Positions 26,214-34,449 of a stretch of 64,000 nucleotides of DNA are shown here, one piece after another; position 1 is the first letter of the stretch, and each line of letters begins with the position of its first letter. The notes under the pieces are model-generated. The model had not been told where the DNA came from, made no database searches, and was given only the letters and a program-made list of their open reading frames with translations. The stretch is taken from assembly GCA_030425645.1 (NCBI GenBank), contig JAUHZK010000006.1, positions 1 through 64,000 of the forward strand, given 5' to 3'. Source of the stretch: Gammaproteobacteria bacterium. Lineage in GTDB: Bacteria; Pseudomonadota; Gammaproteobacteria; JAPPPA01. The position numbers were made by a program, and so were the translations under genes.

Positions 26214-27395
26214 ATGCTGGCGCGTTTGTGGAAACCGGCGATCTTTGTTTTTGTAGCTGTAAATTTATGGCTGCTGCTATTTGGTAAAACCTACGTTTAT
26301 ACCGCGGTGCTGCATCAGGCACCGAATATCGATGATCTTGATTTATTTCCCTTGCGCACGGTAGCCGCCGCGCCAGACGCGACGCCGTGGCCGAAAGCTT
26401 TGGACTATAACCAAGGTGAATACCCGGCGGCTCTGACACGGGTATTGGAAGAGTTCGATACCACGCAGTTTTTGGTTATTCAAAACGGCGAGATCAAATA
26501 CGAGCGATATTGGGATGGATACGGCCCCGAAGACGATAGTCGTGCCTATAAGAACTCCAACTCTTTTTCCGCCGCCAAGTCGATTGTCTCGATTTTGATT
26601 GGTACCGCTTTAAAAGACGGACATATTCAATCCTTAGACCAGAAAGTGGCCGAGTATGTTGACTCGTTTAACAACGGTGCCAAGGCTGACATTACTATCC
26701 GCCAAGTACTGCAAATGGCCTCTGGTTTGGATTTTATTGAGGCCTATAACAAGCCGGTATCGGATACCACTGAGGCCTATTACGGCGACGACTTAGTGGG
26801 TTTAGTTGAGCGGTTAGGCATTGAAGAAATACCTGGCACCACTTGGCGCTATAAAAGCGGCGATACCCAGGTATTGGCGATGGTGCTAATGGCCGCGACC
26901 GACAAATCACTGAGTCAGTACGCCAGTGAAGCGTTGTGGTCGAAGATTGGTGCCACTAAAGATGCCCAATGGAGTTTGGACACCGAAAACGGAGTCGAGA
27001 AGGCGTATTGCTGTTTCTATTCCAATGCTCGTGACTTCGCCCGTATTGCTCAGCTGTATATGAACGCGGGTAAAGCACCGAGCGGCGAGCAAATTGTGTC
27101 GCCCAGCTATGTGCAGCAATCGGTGGTGCCGAATGGGATTCCCGCTGACGGTGAGCAAGCGCCGTCTCACTGGTATGGTTACCAGTGGTGGATTATGCAG
27201 CATGAGGGCCATCCGATTTTTTATGCGCGTGGTATTTTGGGCCAATACGTAATGGCGATACCGGACCTCGATGTGATTGTTGTACGTTTAGGACATGAAC
27301 GTAGTGAAACCAAATTAAATCGTCACCCGATCGACGTATACGGTATTTTGGACGGCGTATTTGAATTACTAAAAGTGCCGCAACCCGGCGAATAA
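26214..27395 (+). CDS. Serine hydrolase of the beta-lactamase class C / esterase EstB family
   Basis: A 393-aa protein with an N-terminal membrane anchor (AIFVFVAVNLWLLLFG) and a periplasmic serine-hydrolase domain. The nucleophile motif SxxK is S119-A-A-K122 in SNSFSAAKS. The Y-x-S motif is in WRYKSGD, and the family segment VLQMASGLDF lies between them. A C-terminal YARGILGQYVMAIPDLDVIVVRLGHE strand replaces the KTG triad. ATG 26214 is preferred over a TTG four codons earlier because GGGGGCG precedes it. It begins 70 bp after olsA. Relatives include esterases, D-aminopeptidases and 6-aminohexanoate hydrolases; the substrate is not known. Confidence 0.8.
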   Translation: MLARLWKPAIFVFVAVNLWLLLFGKTYVYTAVLHQAPNIDDLDLFPLRTVAAAPDATPWPKALDYNQGEYPAALTRVLEEFDTTQFLVIQNGEIKYERYWDGYGPEDDSRAYKNSNSFSAAKSIVSILIGTALKDGHIQSLDQKVAEYVDSFNNGAKADITIRQVLQMASGLDFIEAYNKPVSDTTEAYYGDDLVGLVERLGIEEIPGTTWRYKSGDTQVLAMVLMAATDKSLSQYASEALWSKIGATKDAQWSLDTENGVEKAYCCFYSNARDFARIAQLYMNAGKAPSGEQIVSPSYVQQSVVPNGIPADGEQAPSHWYGYQWWIMQHEGHPIFYARGILGQYVMAIPDLDVIVVRLGHERSETKLNRHPIDVYGILDGVFELLKVPQPGE

Positions 27396-27410
27396 CAGGA
27401 GACACAAAGC

Positions 27411-27914
27411 GTGAAGACTTTTAGCGATAGCTACGGTATCGATTGTGATCAGGAAAAGGCCATCGAGCTGATGACGACTGAACATTACATCACTGAAAAA
27501 TATCTGGCGCTTGGCGCTAATCAGTTAAAGGTAACCGTGCTCGAAGATAGCGCTGATAAATTCCATAGCCGTGTTGAGCGAGTGGTGCGCATGCGTGAAA
27601 AAGCGCCGGCTTTTGCGCGCAAATTAGTGAAAGAAGAAATGACTGTAGTGCACGAGGTTTGGTGGCATAAACAGGGCGCTGAGAAAAAAGGTGGGTTTAA
27701 AGGCGAGCTACCCGGAATGAGTGGTGGCATTGAGGCCGATTTGACCATGTGCAGCGGTGCAGATGGATTGGCAGAAATTCGAATTGAGGGTCGTGTGAAG
27801 GTAGGGGTGCCGTTAATTGGTGGGCGTTTAGAAGGTTTTATGGCTGGGATTGCTTCTGACAAATTCCGTGAGGATATTGAGGCGACCCGGCAATACTTAG
27901 CTGACCATTGTTAG
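27411..27914 (+). CDS. DUF2505 protein (SRPBCC/START-like fold)
   Basis: A 167-aa protein starting at GTG with AGGAGA 10 nt upstream. The N-terminus MKTFSDSYGIDCDQEKAIELMTTEHYITEKYLALGANQ, followed by an alternating strand pattern (LKVTVLED, HSRVERVVRM) and the C-terminal KVGVPLIGGRLEGFMAGIASDKFREDIEATRQYL helix, matches DUF2505. That family has a START/Bet-v1-like lipid-binding fold in Actinobacteria and gammaproteobacteria. It follows the serine hydrolase by 15 bp and probably shares its message. A lipid or hydrophobic ligand is inferred from the fold only. Confidence 0.72.
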   Translation: MKTFSDSYGIDCDQEKAIELMTTEHYITEKYLALGANQLKVTVLEDSADKFHSRVERVVRMREKAPAFARKLVKEEMTVVHEVWWHKQGAEKKGGFKGELPGMSGGIEADLTMCSGADGLAEIRIEGRVKVGVPLIGGRLEGFMAGIASDKFREDIEATRQYLADHC

Positions 27915-27935
27915 CATCACGAGAGGAAGAGAAAA

Positions 27936-28397
27936 ATGACACACGTATTGAAACTATCTGCCATTGCGGCAGCGTCAATGTTGGCGGCTGCTTGTGCAAC
28001 CACGTCACCGCAGCAGGCTAGCAGTGGCGAGCAAAATTGGCCGGTAGTCTCCGAACCGACTTTGTTCGAAAACTCACCAAACCGTAGCGCTGCCAGCGCT
28101 GCGCAGATCGACTTCGCTGCCGGTAGTGTTTCCTTGGGCGACGGCGCTGAGCACCGTGATCCCATTAAAACCATTGCTGCCAATATTAAAGCGGCCGGCG
28201 GTAAGGCTGTGATTACGGGTTACGCTACTGCTGACAAAGGTGAGGCCCGTGCGCAAGCGACTGCGAATTACCGTGCGCAGTCTGTCTACTACAAGCTGGC
28301 CCGTGCTGGAGTGTCTAAGTCATCAATGAGCATGGAAACCCAAACCTTGCCTGCTGGCGCCGGTGCCGCTGGTCGTAAAGCCACCGTTAGCTGGTAA
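27936..28397 (+). CDS. Small envelope lipoprotein with OmpA-like C-terminal domain
   Basis: A 153-aa protein with a lipoprotein signal (HVLKLSAIAAASMLAAAC), where the Cys at about residue 20 would be lipidated. A poorly conserved spacer follows, then a region resembling a degenerate OmpA/MotB peptidoglycan-binding fold: IDFAAGSVSLGDGAE, ITGYATADKGEARAQATANYRAQSVYYKLARAGV. The usual Asp and Arg peptidoglycan contacts are not clear, so binding is doubtful. It follows the DUF2505 gene by 21 bp after GAGAGGAAGAG and ends the plus-strand run. Confidence 0.65.
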   Translation: MTHVLKLSAIAAASMLAAACATTSPQQASSGEQNWPVVSEPTLFENSPNRSAASAAQIDFAAGSVSLGDGAEHRDPIKTIAANIKAAGGKAVITGYATADKGEARAQATANYRAQSVYYKLARAGVSKSSMSMETQTLPAGAGAAGRKATVSW

Positions 28398-28412
28398 TTT
28401 AATGTGTTCAGT

Positions 28413-28437
28413 CGCTACTAGCTTTTGCCTAGTAGCG
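28413..28437. terminator. Stem-loop between converging genes
   Basis: CGCTACTAG, CTTTTGC and CTAGTAGCG form a perfect 9-bp stem straddling the stop codon of the minus-strand gene at 28418. There is no T run on either side, so it is a weak candidate for a terminator and may instead block exonucleases at the two converging 3-prime ends. Confidence 0.35.
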
Positions 28438-29218
28438 GTTGCACATTGCCGCTAAACCAACTGCCCATGATTTGAATGCCTTCAAGTCCGGGCAGTTGAC
28501 CAATTTTATGGTCGACCTCGTTGACGAGTTTGTCGCCATAACCTTCACCGAATAAGTCGGTAAATAATCGCGCCACTTCGGCGTCGGTTTTTACGCCTGC
28601 GCCGACTGGGCTCCAAAAGCGTTGCAACATAAATCGCACTAGTTTGCGGTGGCTTGGATTGGCTTCAAGCCGTTTCTTAGCGTTGTTGAAGTACCAAGAA
28701 AAATGCACCCGTTCTTGTTTCATAATGCGTTTCACAATCTCATCTAAGATTGGGTTCTTAGTGGTTTCGCGAATACGTTGATAGCCAGCGTGGGTCGTGA
28801 ATTCCTGTACCGCACCCCAAGTCATATATAGCGTCACAAAGCGGTCATTTAACAGGCGTGACACTTTGCTGGTGACCCAGGCCAGTAGCTTTTCGCCGAA
28901 AGTGGCGTTGCGGCGGACTTCAGCAATACGATTTTCTGCCAATTGCGTGCCGCAAACTTCAAGTAATTTGGCTAGGGCCTCGCCGTGAAAATACTCTTCG
29001 TAGTTCCAAGCCGACAGAAAACCAATCACGCCCGGGTCGTCAATCGCCGAGGTGTGTAGCAAGTCACGCATATACATAATGGTTTGCGCTTCAATATCAC
29101 TAAAGTAGGTGAGGATAAATTCTTCTTCTTCAGTAAGACCGCTGGCCTTAGCCGCGGCCCAGTCGATGTCGCTGATATCGAGTTTGCTAGAAATTTCGAG
29201 TACGCGTTCGGTTTCCAT
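28418..29218 (-). CDS. Ferritin-like di-iron protein, acyl-ACP desaturase-like
   Basis: A 266-aa helical protein with the carboxylate/His pattern of di-iron four-helix-bundle oxygenases. DIEAQTIMYMRDL supplies the first Glu, WNYEEYFHGEAL an E-x-x-H pair, AVQEFTTHAGYQRI a further Glu and His, and MKQERVHFSWYF the last E-x-x-H. This layout is closest to stearoyl-ACP desaturase-like and related ferritin-like proteins. It may introduce a double bond or hydroxyl into a fatty acyl chain. The ATG has an AGGGAAG site upstream. It lies 65 bp after the pentaheme cytochrome gene on the same strand, so it may either end that operon or be separate and related to lipid synthesis. Confidence 0.65.
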   Translation of the reverse strand: METERVLEISSKLDISDIDWAAAKASGLTEEEEFILTYFSDIEAQTIMYMRDLLHTSAIDDPGVIGFLSAWNYEEYFHGEALAKLLEVCGTQLAENRIAEVRRNATFGEKLLAWVTSKVSRLLNDRFVTLYMTWGAVQEFTTHAGYQRIRETTKNPILDEIVKRIMKQERVHFSWYFNNAKKRLEANPSHRKLVRFMLQRFWSPVGAGVKTDAEVARLFTDLFGEGYGDKLVNEVDHKIGQLPGLEGIQIMGSWFSGNVQPLLGKS

Positions 29219-29283
29219 GGTCTTCCCTGATTGTTAGCCATGAGATTGCGACCCCTCGCTCTAATGGCTGCTTGCCCCTGCGC

Positions 29284-30576
29284 TTACAACTCTTTGTCTA
29301 AGGCCCGCATAGCCGAACGGAATTGACCGATGTTGTAGTTGCGCTCACTGGCGACACTGGCAAATAGCTCGCTGGCCTTGTCTTTATAAAGTGTAGGTTC
29401 TAATGCGCGTAATAACAGTTGGCTGGCAAATACGGCTTGCTCGGCAGCGTTATAGTCATCAAACAGACCGGTTTTGCCGCCATGCACTATGCGTTTTAGG
29501 AGGCTGCGCTGAGCGTCTTCAGCCAGTAGTTCTTGGCTCTGTGTGTTTTGCAATTGACGCAATAAGCCAATGCCGGCGCTGGCCTCGGCTTTAAGCTGCT
29601 CGATAGATCGCTGAGAGCTACTATGCAAGGCATGTAACCATTGCTTAAGTGGTTCGTGTTGCGCTGGTTGTAATGCCGACGTTAGCGCCCAGACCATCAT
29701 CAAGTGGCTATCCGCAATGCGCACGCTGCCAGGGGGCAGTGGTTTGGTGCTGCGGGGTTTCCAACGTACGTCGGTTAGCGGGTGGTGGCAGGCTTGGCAA
29801 TCAAATACAGCCAGTTCTGGAAATAGGTCGGCCGGATTTAGCCAGTCGGAGGCCAATAGCTCAAGCCAGCCGATGGCATTGGCGTAGACACCGACTATCC
29901 AGGTTTGAATGGGGTCGCTGTCGTTTTTACGCTGTTGGTAATCTTGGTCAAGCCGGAAGTGTGCGGGTTGCAGCTCAGTAAAGGTTTGTAGGTCGAAGCT
30001 TAGGCGCGGGTGGCCGGCACCCATGATGCGGTGGGTGGTGAACTTGTCTTCTGTGCCCATATGGCAAGAGAGGCAAAGCTCGGCGCGGGCCTTAGGTTCA
30101 TGGGTCGGGTACATGCCAGCAGCGATGTTTTCTTCAACGCTGCGGTCTTTATTGGTGTGGCTTTTGAGCCAGTTTTCAGCACCGCCATGGCAAGCCTCGC
30201 AACCAATGCCATCGTTGTAGGTAAATTTGCGGCCTTGGGCAGCGGGCTCAGGGTTGTCTAGGTGACAGTCCATGCAGACTTTGGCCTGATGGGCTGGCTC
30301 CGCTAAACCTAGGTTAAAGGCAATGCGTTGCGAGGCCTCGTTGCGCAGTGTTTTCATGCCTCTAGAGTGTGCGTCCTGACGTGACCAAATGACGTATTCA
30401 TTTTGCAGCACGCGGGTTTTCTCTAGGGCTTTAACCGAGCCATGACAGGTACTAGAGGCACAGGTGGCGACACCGAGATGCTTGTCATCAGCCTGTTGCG
30501 GTAATTCTGCTGCGGCGTAGGTTGCAAGTAGCGCTAAGCCGAACAGGGCAGTGAATTGTTTAACTAGGGCGCTCAT
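29284..30576 (-). CDS. Periplasmic pentaheme cytochrome c, c554-like
   Basis: A 430-aa secreted cytochrome with a Sec signal (ALFGLALLATYAAA). Heme sites are at C39 (CASSTCH, a CX4CH variant), C101 (CMDCH), C126 (CEACH), C168 (CLSCH) and C260 (CQACHH). Additional His residues suitable as distal ligands include HSRGM near 70 and HRIMGAGHPR near 182-189. The arrangement resembles cytochrome c554-family proteins. The helical C-terminal 150 residues carry no heme site and are of unknown role. Its ATG overlaps the stop of the decaheme-LVIVD gene by 4 bp, so the two are coupled. It is probably the soluble carrier of the conduit. Confidence 0.83.
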   Translation of the reverse strand: MSALVKQFTALFGLALLATYAAAELPQQADDKHLGVATCASSTCHGSVKALEKTRVLQNEYVIWSRQDAHSRGMKTLRNEASQRIAFNLGLAEPAHQAKVCMDCHLDNPEPAAQGRKFTYNDGIGCEACHGGAENWLKSHTNKDRSVEENIAAGMYPTHEPKARAELCLSCHMGTEDKFTTHRIMGAGHPRLSFDLQTFTELQPAHFRLDQDYQQRKNDSDPIQTWIVGVYANAIGWLELLASDWLNPADLFPELAVFDCQACHHPLTDVRWKPRSTKPLPPGSVRIADSHLMMVWALTSALQPAQHEPLKQWLHALHSSSQRSIEQLKAEASAGIGLLRQLQNTQSQELLAEDAQRSLLKRIVHGGKTGLFDDYNAAEQAVFASQLLLRALEPTLYKDKASELFASVASERNYNIGQFRSAMRALDKEL

Positions 30577-33500
30577 GGTGCGGTTTCCTCGCGCCGGCTG
30601 TCTAGCAGCCGTTTATTGACCTTAGACGTAGGTACAAACCATGGTTTTCCATTCTCGTCTAAGTAAAGCTTTTTCATTTCCTGTTCATTAAATGGTCGCG
30701 AACCTAAGCGTCCAAATACGGCGACTTGGCCGCCAGTTTCATCGGCACCGCGATCCCGCTCTAGACCTCGTGAGAGAGCTACAGCGGGGGCATCTGTTGG
30801 ATGCCAAGCAATCAACTGCGGTTGCGGTTTAGGGCTAAAGCCGTAGAAGTTGGGTTGTGTATCGGGTGCGGTGAGTTGCACCACTTTTAAGCCGTACTGG
30901 CCGTCAGCCACATAAGCAAACAAGCTGGCGTTGGTACTGGCAACAACAATGTCGCGGGCGTCTTTAATTTGACCGTCAGCGGTAAATTTTTCGATTAGTT
31001 TGGGCTTCTCTGGCTGAATGATATCGATTACGGCAATGCCTTCTTCACCGGCGGCGACATAGGCATAGGTGCGTGCCAAATGAATACGTTGCGCATCTTT
31101 TAGCGGCAGTGCTTGTTTGAGCACAAAGCTAGGTTGCTGTGGGTTAGTGACGTCCACGACCTGCAGACCGCGTTTGCTGCTAACAAACAGATAGCGGAAC
31201 TGAATAGCTGTGGCACGCGGATCTTCAATTCGTAATTCGGCCACAACCCTTGGCGCTAGCGGTTGATCAGCATTCACGATGACCACGGCATCATCGGTGG
31301 TGATGTAAAGATAGTAACCGGCGGTGGTGATATGTTTGGCGCCGTTAAGTACGCCATGCGGATTCCAAGTGAGTGCTCTTTCGAGGTGATTGTTGCGGAA
31401 TTCGCCGTCGGCCAAGGTGTTGATGTTGCTTAAAATTAGACCTTCTTCGGCATCGGTAATCAGGGCGTAGCTATAGATAGGGTGGAAGGGTTGCTCTTCG
31501 TTCTCCTCACGCATTAATTCGCCTTCATTACGCTGCGGCGCAATCGGCTGCGTGGTGGATAGCGATAGGCAGGTAGCGTTTTTGCTTTCTAACTGGGTGT
31601 CATGCCCGAGCTCGGAGAAGGGCGCCTTAATAATGCGTTGGCTTATGCCCTTGTTGGCAATGCTGGCAACGTCGTAAACATTCATGCCTTTGCTGCCTTC
31701 GGCGGCGAATAGGTATTCACCGCGTAGCTGTAGACAGCCAATACTGTCGCCTTTGTGGGTATGTGCGGTGGCTAGCTGCTGTTGGCGGTCTTGATGTTGC
31801 TGGTAGTAATCGGGGTAGGCGTATTTTTGTAAATAACTACCGATCACCGCCTGCGGTTCGTCCCACTCGGTGACTTGTACGGCACTAATGCCATCTTCGG
31901 TGCCGAGATAGGCGTGGTAACCCAAGAAGTCGTAGTAGTGGGTGCCGTGCATTAACAGCTGCGCCATGATGGCGTTGTTGTCGCCAGACTCCGATAAGTG
32001 GCAGTCGTCGCAGCGTTTGGTTTCTTCCTTACGTGCGGTATGCGGGAAGTGCGGGTTAAACGCCTGTGAGCTGTAACCACTAGCCGCGATGGGCGGCTGC
32101 TGCACGTAGATTTTTTCGCGGTTGGCATTAGTAGATGACAACACGAGTGCTGAAGTAGAGCGGATTGGCGCGACTTTATGGCCTTTTACGGTGCTGTGTT
32201 TGCCGAGCATAAAGGTTTGATCACGCACGACTTGAGGGTTGTAGGTGGCGTAGTTGCGGGATTCGCCGCCTTCATAGTGGTGGCGTTCGGTTTTCCAGTT
32301 GGCCTCAATCGGCAGGTGGCAGCCGCCGCATGACGTGGTCCAGCTGGTATGGCAGGTGTAACACTCCATTTCTTCGTTAGCATGAGCGAGGTCTTTGCCG
32401 ACATATTCCCAGCCCCAATCTAGGGTCTTGGTGTCGGTAGACATTAGCTTGGCTTTGGCGGCGTCGCGGTTGTATTGCTTATTACCCTTAGTGACGGTGT
32501 TTTTCACCAGAGACAATTCCCACTCTAGGCCGGGGGTGACCGCCGAGCGTTGAATCAGTTTTTTACCGACCCATTCAAAGCGTTTTTGGCCGTCTGGGTT
32601 GCGAATCAGGCTTAAGTCGGTGCTGCGGCCAGGGCCGGCGGGGCCAGAGGTTTTTAGGTTGGGGTATTCACTCACAGTACCGTGGCAGTCGATACAGCCA
32701 ATCTCTACCGCAGCGGCCACTTCTCCGTAAATATGGCCGTCAGAGTGGGCATCTTGGGCGTAGTGGCAGTCCACGCAGTGCATGCCAACGTCCAAGTGGA
32801 TGGAGGACATATGCACGCCTTTGTCGAATTTTTTCGGATCGTCATTGGCAACGATTTGATCGTCTTCGCTGAGCAGGTTGCCATCGCGGTCGCGTTTATA
32901 CACGGCACGGAAGTTCCAGCCGTGGCCGTGGTAATCGGCAAACTGGGTGTCGTTCAGCTCTGGATTGAGTTTGGAAACGTCTTTGAGGAACTCCAAGTCG
33001 GCCCATTTTCCGCGTGGGGCAGCGCCTTCTGGGTTGCGCTCATAGACCTCGTGCATTTCATGGGCATCGGGGTACTGTTGCTCTTTCGGCCACATCGCTG
33101 GTGCGTCTGATTCGTAATCCCACATGGTGTAACCGAGGTAGCTATTCACAAACATATTCGGTTGGTGCATATGGCAAACGATGCACTGGCTAGAAGGAAT
33201 GGCGCGGGTGAATTTATGTTGCAGCGGATGCCCTGGTTCGTCTTTGGGAATAGTGGGGTCAACGCTAATGCTTTTGCCTTCGTGGCCGTATTGGCCATAC
33301 CAAGCTGAGTTTTTCTGATCGCGGTCGTTGGCATAAACCACGTGGCAGCCGGCGCAGCCTGAGTGTCGATAGTCGCCGGGTTGATCATTGGTGCCCATAA
33401 ACCAGCTCATGGGGTCGTTAAGGCGGGTTTTGGTCATATTCAGCACCGGCACGGAGATACGCTGGCCGGTGCCGGGGCCGCGGTTAGACTGCTTGAAGTC

Positions 33501-34445
33501 TGGGCGGCCAGGCTCCTCTAGGCGTTGAATTAGGCCTAAACTGTTGGGGTTGCCGGTTTCTGGAAAGAGGTTGGTGAGGTTGCGACCACCACGTTCAAAA
33601 ACGCGGAAAATATCGCCGGGTTTTAGGGTTTCCCAAGCGGGTAGCGGGTTAATGCGGTCAACAATATTGTGTTTTCTGGCAATTTCTTCGGAAGGCGCAG
33701 GGCGGCCCTCGAGCGCAGCCGGTTGTCCGTCTGGCGTATAGGCCTCGCCAATCATGGGTCGCTTAAACGGCAAAATACCGTTGTTATAGGCCGCCGCGCC
33801 CCAGAACATGGCGGCGTTGCTCATAAGGCTGCGTTCTGAGGCTTTAATAATATCCAAATGGCAGGCGCCGCAGGCTTGGCGTGCTACGCGGTAGTCGGAC
33901 GGATTGATAAAGCGCACAAACTCCTGGCTTTCCTTGTTCAGTAAGGTGTAGGTGCGTTCTGGGTTGGCCGAAGACGGGTAATGCCAAGTTTCGGGGTAGA
34001 GCGGTTGCACATGGGCGGCATCAATCGCCGCCTGATAATCGGCTGGGTAATCCCGGATCAGTTCATTGCGGTGAATTTTTGCTTCGTTATCGTCGTGGTG
34101 TTTTTCGGTTGCATGGTCGGCCCGCAGTTGTGGCCGTAGCCGGCTAATGTCATCGAGACTGATGCCATCTGGCCGTTGTACTTGCGCATTGCCGCCGTGA
34201 CAGTCTGTGCAGCCGAGGTTAATACCGTCATTGCTGTGCATATTGTAGGCGTCTGACTGGCTATGGCAGGAGACGCAGCCTTCGCTTTTAGTGGCGGCTT
34301 CTGCTGGGCTTTGTTGCGCCGGTGCTGCTGGGTAATGCGGGTACTCAATCTCGCGCGGTTTTTCGTGGCCGCCCGCGGCAGCGGCGTTGCCAGCAGCACC
34401 GAGTAGGGCAATGAAGAGCAGGGATTTGGCGTAAGCAGTGCGCAT
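30573..34445 (-). CDS. Decaheme cytochrome c fused to an LVIVD beta-propeller
   Basis: A 1290-aa secreted protein (signal SLLFIALLGAAGNAAAA). Ten CXXCH sites occur between residue 57 and about 815: CVSCH, CTDCH, CGACH, CAGCH, CIVCH, CVDCH, CIDCH, CYTCH, CGGCH and CDDCH. From about 880 to 1240 the protein has repeated blade sequences such as YLYITTDDAVVIVNADQP, YLFVSSKRGLQVVDVTNPQQP, YAYVAAGEEGIAVIDIIQPEKP and FAYVADGQYGLKVVQL. These are LVIVD repeats forming a propeller, often seen in surface proteins. It lies 4 bp after the barrel gene. I infer an outer-membrane-associated or surface electron carrier with a docking or substrate-binding propeller. Confidence 0.85.
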   Translation of the reverse strand: MRTAYAKSLLFIALLGAAGNAAAAGGHEKPREIEYPHYPAAPAQQSPAEAATKSEGCVSCHSQSDAYNMHSNDGINLGCTDCHGGNAQVQRPDGISLDDISRLRPQLRADHATEKHHDDNEAKIHRNELIRDYPADYQAAIDAAHVQPLYPETWHYPSSANPERTYTLLNKESQEFVRFINPSDYRVARQACGACHLDIIKASERSLMSNAAMFWGAAAYNNGILPFKRPMIGEAYTPDGQPAALEGRPAPSEEIARKHNIVDRINPLPAWETLKPGDIFRVFERGGRNLTNLFPETGNPNSLGLIQRLEEPGRPDFKQSNRGPGTGQRISVPVLNMTKTRLNDPMSWFMGTNDQPGDYRHSGCAGCHVVYANDRDQKNSAWYGQYGHEGKSISVDPTIPKDEPGHPLQHKFTRAIPSSQCIVCHMHQPNMFVNSYLGYTMWDYESDAPAMWPKEQQYPDAHEMHEVYERNPEGAAPRGKWADLEFLKDVSKLNPELNDTQFADYHGHGWNFRAVYKRDRDGNLLSEDDQIVANDDPKKFDKGVHMSSIHLDVGMHCVDCHYAQDAHSDGHIYGEVAAAVEIGCIDCHGTVSEYPNLKTSGPAGPGRSTDLSLIRNPDGQKRFEWVGKKLIQRSAVTPGLEWELSLVKNTVTKGNKQYNRDAAKAKLMSTDTKTLDWGWEYVGKDLAHANEEMECYTCHTSWTTSCGGCHLPIEANWKTERHHYEGGESRNYATYNPQVVRDQTFMLGKHSTVKGHKVAPIRSTSALVLSSTNANREKIYVQQPPIAASGYSSQAFNPHFPHTARKEETKRCDDCHLSESGDNNAIMAQLLMHGTHYYDFLGYHAYLGTEDGISAVQVTEWDEPQAVIGSYLQKYAYPDYYQQHQDRQQQLATAHTHKGDSIGCLQLRGEYLFAAEGSKGMNVYDVASIANKGISQRIIKAPFSELGHDTQLESKNATCLSLSTTQPIAPQRNEGELMREENEEQPFHPIYSYALITDAEEGLILSNINTLADGEFRNNHLERALTWNPHGVLNGAKHITTAGYYLYITTDDAVVIVNADQPLAPRVVAELRIEDPRATAIQFRYLFVSSKRGLQVVDVTNPQQPSFVLKQALPLKDAQRIHLARTYAYVAAGEEGIAVIDIIQPEKPKLIEKFTADGQIKDARDIVVASTNASLFAYVADGQYGLKVVQLTAPDTQPNFYGFSPKPQPQLIAWHPTDAPAVALSRGLERDRGADETGGQVAVFGRLGSRPFNEQEMKKLYLDENGKPWFVPTSKVNKRLLDSRREETAP

Positions 34446-34449
34446 AGCG

